From: Delphinus delphis
Lineage: Eukaryota; Chordata; Mammalia; Artiodactyla; Delphinidae
Assembly: GCF_949987515.2 (NCBI RefSeq)
Contig: NC_082684.1
Location: 16,173,701 to 16,237,700, forward strand
DNA length: 64,000 bases
Direction: 5' to 3'
In this document: piece by piece, positions 1 through 11,559 of the stretch
How positions within the stretch are numbered: the stretch's first letter is position 1
Layout of the letters: each line of letters begins with the position of its first letter
Translations under genes and position numbers: made by a program
Notes under the pieces: generated by a model
The model's input: only the letters and a program-made list of their open reading frames with translations
Databases searched by the model: none
What the model was told of the DNA's origin: nothing

Positions 1-33
1 GAATGGGTGAGTGGTATGACAGAGGATTTTTTG

Positions 34-36
<3 letters not shown>

Positions 37-76
<40 letters not shown>
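37..76. repeat. (TA)n microsatellite
   Basis: Uninterrupted alternating TA for about 40 bases, directly next to an L1 tail. It probably grew from the A/T-rich 3' end of that L1. Confidence 0.95.
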
Positions 77-79
<3 letters not shown>

Positions 80-215
80 ATCTTTAATGGAGTATAATTG
101 CTTTACAATGGTGTGTTAGTTTCTGCTTTATAACAAAGTGAATCAGCTATACATATATCCCTGGATCTCCTCCCTCTTGTGTCTCCCTCCCACCTTCCCT
201 GTCCCACCCCTGTTA
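77..215 (-). mobile_element. L1 3'-end fragment, antisense
   Basis: The plus strand reads as the reverse complement of the cetartiodactyl L1 3' UTR: a run ending in 'gagtataattgctttaca', then the 'aacaaagtgaatcag' block and the CT-rich 'ctccctcccacc' stretch. The same blocks recur at 8139, 29862 and 52860. Only the 3' end is present. Confidence 0.85.
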
Positions 216-3200
216 TATATATTTTTAAAACACTAATAAAGCTTAACAGAGCTGGCACTTATCATGCACACGCTTCTAAGGTTGCCGGTACGCCGCTCTG
301 TGGCATTCCTACAGAGGCACTTTTTAGTCCATTATCTCAATTCTTTGATTTGATCCATTTAACTATCAAAAGAAAACAGGGTTTCCAAGTTAATCTATTT
401 GTTAGTAAGTGTCAGTAGTCTTAGAAGCAAGATCAGAAATTTTACAATAATTTTGAAAAGGTTTCTTTTAGAAGGATGTTTACAAGTTCAATCACATTTC
501 CAAGAAGGATTGATGAAATGCTGAGAACTGAAGTTAATATTTTTCATATCATGGGCAAGTCCAGTCATTGCAGAACAAGATTTCTTGATTGTATTTGATT
601 TTGAAATTAACTGAACACACATTTCCTAGATAATGAAATTTGTATTTTTATTTAAAAGTTTGCACTGAACAATGACATGCAGACTTCCCTAGCCCATTTC
701 TATATTGGCTTGCTTTTTGAACACCTAATTACAACATTATTTGAGGAATCATAACCTATTTTTTAAATGTGTAAAAACCCATTGGTGCTTCATAAAGAGC
801 TTAAGAAAATTATAGGCAGAAGAAAAGTAGATTATAAGCCATTAATGTGTTTAATGATATGCAAATGGTGTTAAACTAGAAGATGATTGTATTACTGTTC
901 TTTGGGGAAGAACAGATTTAAACAATTCAAAATAACAGACGTAAGTTTTTAGTGCTGAGATCTAACAGTAATAAATTAGAAATGAAAGTCATACGTGTAT
1001 TGAATTACATCTTGACTTTCATAGATTATAATTTCATCACAGTAGACAAAATTGCAAACTGCTTACAGCTCATATGTTTTATGTTTCTCTTCATGTGAAA
1101 GGTGGCCAGTACTTTCTTCTATGGGTAAGTTAGCTGAATTAGAACAAGTCATCAGTGTTATACCCACGATCCTGCAGAAATGATATGATTTAGCCTACGT
1201 TCTCTCACATGTAGACTGACCAATTTAACCAACTGGAAAAAAAAAAAATTAGAATGACATAGGGAGTTTAAACCAAGTGAAATTATCTGATGGTTACTGA
1301 GCTTTCTAGAAAGCAGAGAAATAAATAATGCAAACTGAATTTCAGCAGTTGCCCCTATTCATTTCCAATTCATAGGGAATCTTTCTTGTTTCTTGGATGG
1401 AAAAATGTCATTCTAAGCTCCTCTTTGCTTCTGGGGGGTGGCAGCTAGCCGTGAATTACAGGGTCCTGAATAGAACACGATCAACACCTAGTGGCCACAG
1501 ACAAGTCTTGAGTGTGATTTTTCTTGGCCAGCAACAAGTGATGTCGTAAGAAAAGGATCTTTGGAAAAGAAGAGGAATCTTAGCTCCCACATCACTTTTC
1601 CCTCACCCAGGTTTGACCCGATGCTGCCATTGCCACCTTATTACTGCAAACAAGGGGCATTCAACTAACGCAACTAACAAATGCTACCATCACACTGTCG
1701 TGATGGGTAAGCTGTATGAAATGTGAAAGAATAAAAGAAATAATAGGGGTCAAAAATTTTTTTTTTAACTTGAATTGAATCAAGTGTTTATACCATGAAC
1801 GAAGAATAAAACAGGACATCCCTGCTTTCGTTTAAATTAACCTTATGTTATTTTCCCCCCAGGACATGTAAATAAAACATCTCAGTCAGAACTAGATTTT
1901 TCCAGAATAGTAGAGCAATGGAAACAATGCAGATACAAGTTTTCTTACCATGGCTTCCTTGGCAGCCACTTCTGGTAGAAGGAGAAAGAAGGGAGGAGGG
2001 AAGGGAGGGAAGAATCTCAACAGTGTCTCCCAGCTGCTGACTCAGTAAACAAGAAAATAAAACACTCATGCGTGCATTATTTCAGAAGGCAAAGAGGTCA
2101 TATGTGTTCTACTTGTTGCTATTAGACATCTTGCAAAAGAGTACAAACATAGGTTAAAAGGTCCCAAGGAATTTTTGTTTGTTTGTTTTTGTGAGGTGAG
2201 GCAGGTTGTTGGAGTCTATGAGTACGTGTTCTTTGTGTGTTGTAGCATCTATTCGATGAACAGACTTCTGATTCACAGCAGAGTCACCTGATGGACCTAG
2301 ACAAAGAAGTCTCTAATCACAAAGGCCTTCACAGGTCAGGGTGTTATTGTAGCTGATGTGTTTCCATAGCAACCTGTGGATGGGTTTCACCAGAAGAGAG
2401 GCCCACGTGTAAATGACAGAATGATGACAGTGATGTTTGGGCAAAAAAGAAGCCCAGGGCAAGATAAACATGTTTTAAACAGAAATGCCTACAAGCTATG
2501 TATCACAAATTCTATTTAAAAGTAGGTACTGTCTAGTTAAAAACAGGCGAAGTCAACAGAGGCAATTGGTAAATAATTATGTATTTGATCATAACATTAA
2601 GGATTGGAAATATACTTTCTTGGGGAGAACATTTAGCTTAAATTAAAAAGAGAAAAGGGAATAAATCAGGTCGGAGAGACAAATTTTCTCAGGATGCTCC
2701 TAGGGAAGTGATGCTATGTAATTTGAACAAAATGAGGTGATTTTTTTATGTCTTTTAACTTCTTCACCCATGAAGCTTCTCCCAGACTAGGTAGAGAAAA
2801 GGGAGGTTTTAAAAAGCTCTTCTCAGTCTCTTCACTGACCTATCCAAGATGTCTAATTGAGTTCATTCAAATAAAAAATAACATTCTGAATAAAGAACAG
2901 AAGGTCAAAAACTTAAATTAAAAATGGATCTCTACCTGTTTATGGTGATGTACATAGCATGTGTCTCCTCAGAAATGTGAACTCCTAGAAGCAGGCACTA
3001 TTGAGGATGTAGAAGCAACAATAAAGGCCCTTAAGTTACCATAATGGACTTGTTGAACCATCTGGGAGAAGTAACCATAGCAGTGTTGTGTGAGAGCCAG
3101 CCCCTACTAGCTCACGCTGCTATATTCCTACGCTCAGAGTGCCTCCAGGGACTGTTCTGTCTTGTGGGTAGCTATCCACTAATCATGATGAAGATGAGAA

Positions 3201-3235
3201 TAACTGATAATAAGAAACATTTAGAAAACTCATCA
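216..3235. other. intergenic DNA, no gene seen
   Basis: AT-rich single-copy-looking sequence. The open frames here are short, lack conserved motifs and match no family I recognise. On the minus strand this is distal 3' flank of GPR65. I see no RNA gene or recent transposon. Confidence 0.6.
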
Positions 3236-3400
3236 TAGTTTACAAAGTGTTTTCACATCTACTTGTTAAAAGCAAGTGATGCTACTCTCCCTGCTGTTTA
3301 TAATAAATTGAGCCTTAGGGAGAGCTGAACATTTTTTGAGATCAAACGGTTCATAAGTGGATAACTGCTGGTGTTCTAATCTAGGTCTTCTGACACAGGC
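3236..3400 (+). repeat. MIR SINE, degraded
   Basis: Shows the MIR sequence order: a 'tttacaaagtgttttcacat' block, a 'gagccttagggagag' block, and the end 'ctaggtcttctgacac'. This is an ancient mammal-wide repeat with many substitutions. Confidence 0.6.
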
Positions 3401-5551
3401 GTCCCAGGTAATAATAGCTACAAGGTCTTATTCCTTCCAGAAATCCTTTTAGTTTAATGGAGAACTGTAATCAGGAACCTATAAAGCCGTTCAAGACTAA
3501 AGGATTAACTTCCCAATGTTGGGATTGTCCATAATTTTAGATCATGTCTAGAGTGCTTTACCCTAAATCATACGAGCATCCTCCTAATGTGGGTTCTCCA
3601 TGGTTGGCCCTGCTTATAGGTTTTGGCGGCCTGGTTCATTTTGGAACTTACATGTTAGATCAATGGTTTTGCTGTTACTTATTAAATAGAACGTTCTTAC
3701 TAAGGGGGCCATAAATTTGTATCTGCCACATCTCTTGATATAACCAACTGAGGTCAAGTTCTAACCAGTTCTCTGTAACAGATCAGCTTAATTGCTATCT
3801 ATATGACTTATTTTATTTCCAGAGGTATTAATTTATGAAATAACTCTCCTCTTCCTCCTTATTCTTATCTTAAATCCAATGACTATCTTGAACAACTCTC
3901 GATGTATATATGCCTTTTGCATCCCTAAAGAAAGAAATGGTAAAAATGTCAAAAAAAACCCCAAAAAATAAACGCGTGAAGGAGGAAGAGCAACTCTGGA
4001 GGGAAGTCGGGGTTTCTGGGCTCAAGATGTGGCTCTGCTTCCAACGAACTGTGTGACCTCAGACAAGACAATCTGCATCTGAGTTTCCAATGTGGGCAAA
4101 ATTGTTCCTGGATCTTTTACTTTCACACGTATTCAATGTAGGTGCTGCCAATAATTTATCAGGAAAGAATCGAACAGCCCAAACTATTTTAGTTCCTTTT
4201 CGTTTCATTGGTGTATCTTTAGCCTTTAAGTATGTATAAGTGTATCTCAGGGTGCCCAGACTCAATCTATTAATTCTCCAGAAACTTTATGATGAGAAAA
4301 GTGCAAAGAGCAGAGAAAGCACATAGGGCCTCAAAGCAAGGTGGTTTTCTCTTGTGCACCCAAACTGTCATGGACAACTTTAATAGAAAATGGAGTCAGT
4401 TTGTGCACTAACTGAGTTTTTTCAGTGTATATCTAGAAATTCATTATTTGTCTTTTTTGTTATCAGATTTTTGTTTTCTAATATGAGGGCACAAATGATA
4501 CCAAGACATTTACTATCTGATCAATTTTGGGGACTGGAAGGAACAGATAGTAAAGAGAAGGGAGAGAAGGAGAAAAGGAGAATAGGAGGATAAAAACATC
4601 TTCGAAAATCTTAAAAAATACTTTGGTTAAGAAAAATGTTTACCTGATGCCTACTTAAAACTAGGTGGAGTAATTTCTGTAATGAGAAAATATAAATATA
4701 AAAGAATATATTATATCAAGATTCTCTAAATACTCTAAACCCCCAAAGAAGTCTCTGAATGTAAGATTTAATATAATAAATGTCTTTTTTGTTTATAGTA
4801 TATCTTTTTGTCTAAACATTAAACTTCTAATACTGTACTCAACAGCAAATTTTGAAAGAATCAAAATTTTAAAAATTGTGATTTTAAAGAAAGTAAAAAG
4901 TTCTCTGATTAACTGAAAGAACTTTCACAAAGCTCATGTCCTTTATATCATGGATGAGGCCTTCAGACTGTCACTCAGAGACTATTTACTTTTATAAAGA
5001 ACACTTACAAGCTCAGTGGCTATGTTTCCAAACTGATACAAGCTTCAAAAGGCTTATGAGATCATTTCTGTTGTAACCCCAGTACTTACCACAAAACCTA
5101 GCACATAGAGTGGGCTCAATAAATGTTTGTTATCTAATGAGAAGATTAGAAGCAGTATTTAGTAGTTGGTGTTGTTGGCTGGGAGAAATGATAGTCTGAG
5201 ATCCATAGAAAGAGTGAGAAAAATCACAACAACCAGACACGAAGCTCACCAATTTAAAAACACACGGTCCAGTACATCTTACTGGACTGAGCGATTAGAG
5301 CACAGATGCAAAAGCAATTGCCATTCTACAGTGATGACCCTGAGTCATTAGGAATATATTCAATTTTGTTTCATTCTTGTTTAATAAAAGTCAGGGAGCT
5401 ATAGAGCACACGTTTGAAATATTTCCATCGGAGAGGATTAAAATAGTCCCTCAGTGGGAACCTTTACTCCCCTCTCATGCTGAGATTTCCTTTTGAAAAT
5501 ATAATCTTGATGGTATAATATTGCATATCTTTAAAAAATTAGACCTTGGTT
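3401..5551. other. 3' flank of GPR65, probable 3' UTR portion
   Basis: No coding exon is recognised. Directly downstream of the GPR65 stop (minus strand) this should contain the 3' UTR. The first clear minus-strand AATAAA that I found is the complement of 3812-3817, about 1.7 kb past the stop. This is a candidate polyadenylation signal only, because the RNA 3' end cannot be read from DNA alone. A MIR-like minus-strand piece lies around 3990-4110 and another MIR/L2-like tail around 5070-5150. Confidence 0.4.
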
Positions 5552-6577
5552 CTATTCCAGGATGTCTAATTCCACAGTATCTTTTGTAGACATAGAAAGT
5601 ATGCTTTTTCCTTGTCTTTTTGATTTATTAAGCTTCTTAGTAAAGACTCTGAATACATTCCACATATCCGATCTTCCTGTTTCAGTTACGAAACAGTACA
5701 GAATTGGATCAGCAACACAATTTAAACTTGTTAATGCAACTGTGATTCTATAGATTTTATAACTCTGCTTCCCAGGCTTGTTATGGTCAAACATACGTTC
5801 ATCTAAGCTCACATCATGCTCTAAAACGCTGCGAATCAGCAACATCACATGAAAGGGGGTAAAACACAAGATAAAAGTCAACGTGATACTAACAAGTAGT
5901 TTTATGATTCTCTTCTTTTCACTGTTTTCTGTAGCTTGATTTTGCTGCACAGCTTTGTAGACTTTCTGGTTGCAAGCCATTATGATGACCAAAGGTATTA
6001 TATAGCCTACACACGTCCTAGCAAAGTTAAACCGGATTTGCCATTTCTCCAAAGGATATTTGTCATAGCATAAAGTAAAGTTAGACTTTGTGGCATCACA
6101 ATATTCAACAGCTGTTTCATCTTCCCACAGAATGACAGCATTGAAGATGGTTTCCAATATCCAGATGAAAAGGCTCACCATGAACGCACATCTTCTTGAC
6201 CTAAGAAAAGAAAACTTCAAAGGGTAGACAACTGCTAAATACCGATCAATCGCGATGCAGGTGAGGAAAGCTGTGCTACTGTAAAAGTTCATGTACATGA
6301 AGAAGGCACTCCCTTTGCACAGGGCAGGAGAGAATGTCCAGTTGTCTTTATTCCAAGTATAATCAATCCATAGAGGGAGAGTTAAGGCATACAGCAGATC
6401 CGATAAGGATAAACTGAAGAGGTAAATGCCTAATTCATTTTCCTTCTTTGCTTGCAGATAAGACACATATAGAGAACCGATGTTGGCTGGAATGCTGACT
6501 ATTGTCACAAAGATGTAAACAACTGGAAACAAATAGTGATCCAAGTCATGCTGTTCTTCAATACATGTGCTGTTCAT
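5552..6577 (-). CDS. GPR65: GPR65 (TDAG8), proton-sensing G-protein-coupled receptor
   Basis: Intact 341-residue class A GPCR on one coding exon, recognised from the whole protein, which follows human GPR65 closely. It is a plasma-membrane receptor activated by extracellular protons and reported to couple to Gs/cAMP in lymphocytes and macrophages. Visible features are N2 and N79/N166 glycosylation sequons, seven hydrophobic segments, the TM2 sodium-site Asp60 (LSLSDLL), Cys87 before TM3, DRY at 111-113, CFTPFHV in TM6 and the DPILY form of NPxxY in TM7. The histidines reported to sense pH in human TDAG8 (H10, H14, H243) are all present. The start is the first ATG, with A at -3. Human GPR65 is 337 residues. 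The four extra residues fall in extracellular loop 3 (about 251-275). A non-coding 5' exon is expected upstream (higher coordinates) but I could not place it. There is no frameshift or internal stop. Confidence 0.97.
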   Translation of the reverse strand: MNSTCIEEQHDLDHYLFPVVYIFVTIVSIPANIGSLYVSYLQAKKENELGIYLFSLSLSDLLYALTLPLWIDYTWNKDNWTFSPALCKGSAFFMYMNFYSSTAFLTCIAIDRYLAVVYPLKFSFLRSRRCAFMVSLFIWILETIFNAVILWEDETAVEYCDATKSNFTLCYDKYPLEKWQIRFNFARTCVGYIIPLVIIMACNQKVYKAVQQNQATENSEKKRIIKLLVSITLTFILCFTPFHVMLLIRSVLEHDVSLDERMFDHNKPGKQSYKIYRITVALTSLNCVADPILYCFVTETGRSDMWNVFRVFTKKLNKSKRQGKSILSMSTKDTVELDILE

Positions 6578-8138
6578 GTTTTCTTTTTTAGGTGCTGATT
6601 ATATGTGTTCTTAGATGGTAAGTACCAAGATAAGTCTTGTCTCTTGGTAGTTTGTTTTCAACACCTAACTCTCTTTCACTAAGATTTCTTCAGTTGTCCT
6701 TTGCTTTCAAAAGTTCTGATGGATTCATCAATGGTCATAAAGGATGAGTGGAGATCAAGTTTCACACAGGTATCGATGGCTGGAAGTCAGGATCCAGGTT
6801 CCCGGCAGTTACTAAAGTGATCAGTGATTTTAATGTGCAGAAGTCCATGTGCTTACCCACAGCTTGCTGATGAAGAACCCTGGAGGATTCGTCACATTAT
6901 CCATCAGTTTTCATAGAATGCTGTCTTCAGTTTGGTTTTCTTCGTGAAACTCAGAGGAGACTGGTGCGAACGTGAATATAGAAGGCTTTATTTTCACAAA
7001 GGTTGACATCTCTTTTTAAAATGCCTTCGTTTCTGTAATGAAAGACAAACTAGAATAGTTTGGGTGCTTAAAAGAGACATCATGAGTTTTGAAACAATCT
7101 TATTTTATTTCATTTATTGAGGATATCAAAATGCATGAAACTGCATACAATGAAGGTGTTTAAAAAGGGAAAATTGTCTAATTGACTTCAGTAAATGAAA
7201 TCAGGCTGAGATATTTGACCTTTTTCAAATAAGAATTATCCAAGGGATGCCAGGTTAGAGGGAATTATATTGCTCACTAGACACAATCTAAGCACGCAAA
7301 ACTAAAGTTAAAAGTCATTTTAGAAGCTAATTTAAAAAAAAGATGGCGGATTCAATTATTTGTTTGTAATCAGTAAATGCATTTGAGTGTATGGTAAACT
7401 GTATGATTATAGGATTTCAATTTTTTTATTTCGTGTGCAATCTATGTATAAGGCACTTATTTGCAAAATATGCTTATTAGCCAAGAAAAAATTGTCACAA
7501 GAAGTTTGATAAAGTGAAGCACTTGAAAATATAGCAGTTTGCTGAAACTTTGTAAATAATTAGACAACACTACCTCATTTGTTTCTCCTTTGCTTTCTTT
7601 GTGGGCTAATTTACGTTATCTTTCTCGTACTCTTGTGAAAGAGAGGGCAGAATGTGCTCCATTCTGGGTAAAATCTGTGGTCATCAGTTTCTACATTTAT
7701 ACCTGATTGTTTACTAGGTTAGCTTTCTAAAAATGTCTGATGTACATCCACGTAGGAACAGAGAATCCATCCTTCTCTCCATATTGGAATAGAGAAATAC
7801 TAGCTTTATTCCTCTGCTAGTGAGTCCTGTTGGTGCTTTGGATGATTTATCTGAGAGGAATCTTCACAGAAAGCTTTGTAGAGTCACCATGTAGGGGGAG
7901 GAAGACATGTCCTCTTCCTGTGTGCTGTGAGGCCTACAGGACCTCAAAACCGTCCCTTTCCAAGTGTCGACGCGCCCTTAGCACAAAAGAGACCTGCCAC
8001 CACAAGGCACCAGTATTCTGCTGGGAGAGTAAACCATATCCAGAGCCCATAGGATACGTCACTCTTAACACAAAATGGAGCACTAAAATTCCTGAAATCA
8101 CCTAATTTTTCCACACCTAAAAATATGAATAAACAGTC
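6578..8138. other. 5' flank/leader region of GPR65
   Basis: No coding exon is recognised on either strand. The bases just upstream of the GPR65 ATG on the minus strand should contain the 5' UTR part of the coding exon. Several AG dinucleotides could be the acceptor and none has a strong pyrimidine tract, so the exon start is left undefined. Confidence 0.4.
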
Positions 8139-8400
8139 TTTTATTTTTTAAATTTTTATTGGAATATAGTTGATTTACAAATGTTGTGTTAGTTTCAGGT
8201 GTACAGCAAAGTGAATCAGTTATACGCATACATATAGCCACTCTTTTTTTTTTTTTAAGATTCTTTTCCCATATAGGCCATTACAGAGTATTGAGTGGAG
8301 TTCCCTGTGCTATACAGCAGGTTTTTATTAGTTATCTATTTTATATATAGTAGTGTTTATATGTCAATCCCAATCTCCCAATTTATCTCTCCCCCTCTTA
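8139..8400 (-). mobile_element. L1 3'-end fragment, antisense
   Basis: The plus strand is the complement of L1 3' UTR: 'tttttattggaatatagttg', then 'cagcaaagtgaatcagttat', then 'gtgctatacagcagg' and 'ctatttta'. A T-rich run marks the former poly(A) side at the left end. Truncated; no ORF remains. Confidence 0.85.
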
Positions 8401-8550
8401 AACAGCCTTTAAATAAATAGGGAAACCTTCCAGAGAGGAAAAAAAGGAAGCAGGAGCTAAGATCAGAGAGGTAAGTGAGCAGTAAAGCTCTGGGTATCCT
8501 AAGGCATACGTGGATCTGGAGGAACTAACTAGAGCTTTGACTGCAGAGAA

Positions 8551-8786
8551 CAAGTGACAGAGCATGGGCCAGTGGCAGGGCATGGGCCAGTGGCAGGGCA
8601 TGGACCAGTGGCAGGGCATGGGCCAGTGGCAGAGCATGGACCAGTGACAGAGCATGGGCCAGTGACAGGGCATGGGCCAGTGACAGAGTATGGGCCAGTG
8701 ACAGGGCATGGGCCAGTGGCAGAGCATGGGCCAGTGACAGAGCATGGACCAGTGGCAGGGCATGGGCCAGTGGCAGGGCATGGGCC
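8551..8786. repeat. 18-bp minisatellite (about 13 copies)
   Basis: Tandem array of the unit gcatggRccagtgRcagR, with twelve full units from 8562 to 8777 and partial units at both ends. Units differ at the R positions (and one C to T), so several sub-types alternate. Because 18 is a multiple of three, open frames appear on both strands (HGPVAG and CHWPMP repeats). These are by-products and not genes. Confidence 0.97.
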
Positions 8787-9056
8787 CACACAGGTAGCAT
8801 GGGGTCCTCGACATCCCACTCATGCTGGGATCCAGGAGCCTCAGCCATCAAAATAAACAAAATAACAAACTTTACAGATATTTGCAGACAGACAGCAGGG
8901 AACGTTGGCAAATTCCCTGTCTTACCTTTGTTTCTGTGAGGAGCTATCATAAAAAAAACAATCCCTGAGTACTCATGGCCTCTGGCTGGTCCTCACTTGG
9001 GAATGGGGTCTGAGTCTATACTATTAATCTGGTTCCATAAACTTCAGGCCAATAGT

Positions 9057-9560
9057 GAATTAATATTGGATCTATGTGCTCAACTTCACTAGTCGTCAGA
9101 AATCTACAAACTAAAACCACAGAGGGATACAACTACACACCCACCAGAATAAACGGAATGAAAAAAGATAGCAAATACCAAGTCTTAGTGAGGATGTAGA
9201 ACACCTGGAACTCCCATATACTGTTGGCTAGAAAACTGTTTGGCTCTTATGCAAATCATATGGTTCAGCAACTCTACTTCTAGGTATATGCTCAATAGAA
9301 ATACATCCATGTGGTTCCCAAAAGACGTGTGGTAGAATTAGAATGTTCACAGTAGCACTATTTGTAATATCCCCCAACTGGAATGCCTATTAGCGTTAAG
9401 AGAGGTAAATAGATTGTGCTATATTAACACAATGAAATCTATACATTAATGAAAATGAACAAATTATTGTTACATGCAATAACATGGTTGAGGCTCAGAA
9501 ACAATGCAGAGGGATAGAAAAAGGCAGGCAGAAAGGGTACATATTATCTGATGAAGAACC
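9057..9560 (+). mobile_element. old L1 (L1M-type) ORF2 3' fragment
   Basis: Plus-strand sequence follows the end of L1 ORF2: 'agaaatctacaaactaaaac', 'ggaactcccatatactgttg', 'gcaactctacttctaggtat' and 'cccaactggaatgcctatta' blocks in the correct order. Frames are broken by many stops and indels. This is a mammalian-age remnant. Confidence 0.85.
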
Positions 9561-9599
9561 AGGTAGTGTTAATCTATGCTGTCAGAAATCAGGGTAGCA

Positions 9600-9830
9600 A
9601 TCCATTTACTGAGGGCTTTCTGTGTGCTGGACTCCATATAAAATGGCGTGCATATTTATTATAATTTATGTTTTATTGTAACTCTGTGCTGTTTATTACA
9701 ATCCTATATTACAAAGAAGAATTGAGCCACATATTAGGCAATTAGCCCCATATTGCCTGTCTAATCTTGGTAGAACTTGGCTGCAATCCTAGGTTTAACT
9801 CTAAAGCCTCTTGACTCAACTATTTTGTCT
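9600..9830 (+). repeat. MIR SINE, degraded
   Basis: 'tttactgagggctttctgtg' followed by an AT-rich middle and an end with 'acttggctgcaatcctaggt' and 'ctctaaagcc', matching the order of MIR blocks. Confidence 0.6.
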
Positions 9831-10272
9831 TCTGCCTTTTACATAAAAATGCCTTAGATGTCTGAGGTATTTTTGCTATGGCACAGACTAGCTTTGTTGA
9901 AAAGGAAGAGAATATTTTCTACTTTCCTCCTAAATAGTAGCACTGATGGATTCGTACAGGTCTTTCAACTCTAATGGCTCTTCTAATTAAAGAAAACAAC
10001 GTGAATGAAAATTTCTGCAAACTAGATATAAAATAATCAACCCTACATTTTCTAAAAGATGTCACTTTTATGTTCTCTATTAAACTGTGTGGACTTCAAA
10101 TAAACTTGTGAGAATCATCACCTTACATCATGTCTCACACTCTGACAATGTGTCCTTATGTTTCCGTATATCTGTCAACACATTTTCTGTGGAAGGTTAA
10201 ACACGTTCCTTTTCAGTAATTTATATAATGGATAAGGCAACATTTTATTTAGGCTTTTATTTTTCCTGTACT

Positions 10273-10320
10273 TGATTTTAGAAACAGATGGCTAAAAAGG
10301 AGCAAATATCCTGCTACCAC
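10273..10320. repeat. direct repeat copy A
   Basis: About 48 bases ending in 'aatatcctgctaccac' that recur, with a few differences, at 11444-11493. The copies are about 1.2 kb apart in the same orientation. Origin unclear: a local duplication, or two pieces of one old transposon. Confidence 0.75.
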
Positions 10321-10619
10321 GGGGAGGGCGGGAGCGGGGTGGGAGTGGGGGGAAGATCTCCCAGTTTTTTGAGTCAGGAGGCTGAATTTTGAAGGGTCTA
10401 TTGTTTAGATCAGGAATCATCTGTGAATTGGTTTAAAGCCGAAATTAATTATCTTTCACCACTCACAATGTGGTAATAAAAAAATGTAAATAAGACCAAC
10501 TGGAAGTGGGAAAACCATCATGCATTCCCGTTCTTCTCAACAAAGCCCACCTACATTGTTGCAAACAACTATGTAGAATGTCATATTAAATATTTAGTTA
10601 TAAAAAACAGAGAAAGAGG

Positions 10620-10835
10620 GCTTCCCTGGTGGTGCAGTGGTTGAGAGTCCGCCTGCCGATGCAGGGGACACGGGTTCGTGCCCCGGTCCGGGAAGATCCC
10701 ACATGCCGCGGAGCGGCTGGGCCCGTGAGCCATGGCCGCTGAGCCTGCGCGTCCGGAGCCTGTCCTCCGCAACGGGAGAGGCCACAACAGTGAGAGGCCT
10801 GCGTACCGCAAAAAAACAAAACAAAACAAAACAAA
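10620..10835 (+). mobile_element. CHR-type tRNA-derived SINE, full length
   Basis: Begins 'gcttccctggtggtgcagtg', with an A-box-like 'tggttgagagt' and a B-box-like 'gggttcgtgcc', and ends in an A-rich (caaaa)n tail. It is flanked by an exact target-site duplication ending 'acagagaaagagg' (10602-10619 and 10836-10853). This is the only young CHR copy of this type on the plus strand in the window. Cetacean/hippo-lineage element. Confidence 0.95.
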
Positions 10836-10876
10836 AAAAAACAGAGAAAGAGGAGTCAGATGGCTGTTATCTTTGG

Positions 10877-10903
10877 CGGGGGTGGTGGTGGTGGTGGTGG
10901 TGG
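10877..10903. repeat. (GGT)n microsatellite
   Basis: About nine GGT/TGG triplets in a row. Confidence 0.95.
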
Positions 10904-10964
10904 GTGAGTAATGACAGGAAGAGGGCACCAGCAGGACTTCTGAGAATTGGGTAATGTTTTGTTT

Positions 10965-11080
10965 CTTGATATGAGTGTTGAGTCCATGAACAAGTTCAGT
11001 TTGTAAAAATGAATCATGCTGTACACCTAGGATATGTTCCTTTTTGCTGCATGCAGATTATATTGCAATTAAGGTTAAAA
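10965..11080 (+). mobile_element. old L1 3'-end fragment
   Basis: The block 'gaatcatgctgtacacctag' followed by 'attatattgcaattaaggtt' is the classic L1M 3' end (a 'gtacacctaggat ... caat/aaa' order). No ORF. Confidence 0.6.
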
Positions 11081-11443
11081 AGTGAAATCAAAAGGCTATG
11101 TGAGATGAGATGTAAAGAATCTTGACAACTAACATCTGAATAACCTGCAGATACAGCATATATGTCTTCCTAAGAAATGGTATGATTTCACTTCTTTCCT
11201 CACATATAAAAAGTAATTTATAGAAACACAACAAAACAAACAATAAACAACTTAAATAATCTGAAAATAAATTCACCCATAATAAAAGTTTACCATATGA
11301 AAGAATAAGTATTCTAGGCACGTGGAAGAAGTAAATACAAACCATGCCTTGAGGGAAGCTTCCTCAACCCAGGCTTTAAAGAGTTCTCACAGATCTTGTT
11401 CTAACAAATATAGACTGATTAAAACCCCCCAACCCCAAACACA

Positions 11444-11493
11444 CTCGATTTTAAAAATAGATGGATAAAAAGAACAAATATCCTGCTACCACA
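11444..11493. repeat. direct repeat copy B
   Basis: Partner of 10273-10320, sharing 'caaatatcctgctaccac' exactly and the preceding 30 bases with several substitutions. Confidence 0.75.
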
Positions 11494-11559
11494 CTAGAAG
11501 AAAACACACACACTTACACACATACAGAAATTAGCTTCTATGTGTGAGATTCAGCAAAA

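Noticed and set aside
5562..5753. Plus-strand open frame inside GPR65
   Set aside because: It is a shadow of the GPR65 coding sequence on the opposite strand.
6578..8138. A placed non-coding 5' exon for GPR65
   Set aside because: An exon is expected from the human gene, but no donor/acceptor pair could be supported from sequence alone.
8398..8950. Several long open frames on both strands with HGPVAG/CHWPMP repeats
   Set aside because: They are produced by the 18-bp minisatellite, whose unit length is a multiple of three; no start context, splice site or family support.
10581..10954. Open frames such as MVESPPADAGD and its antisense partners, repeated at all CHR SINEs
   Set aside because: They are translations of the SINE consensus, repeated at every copy; not genes.
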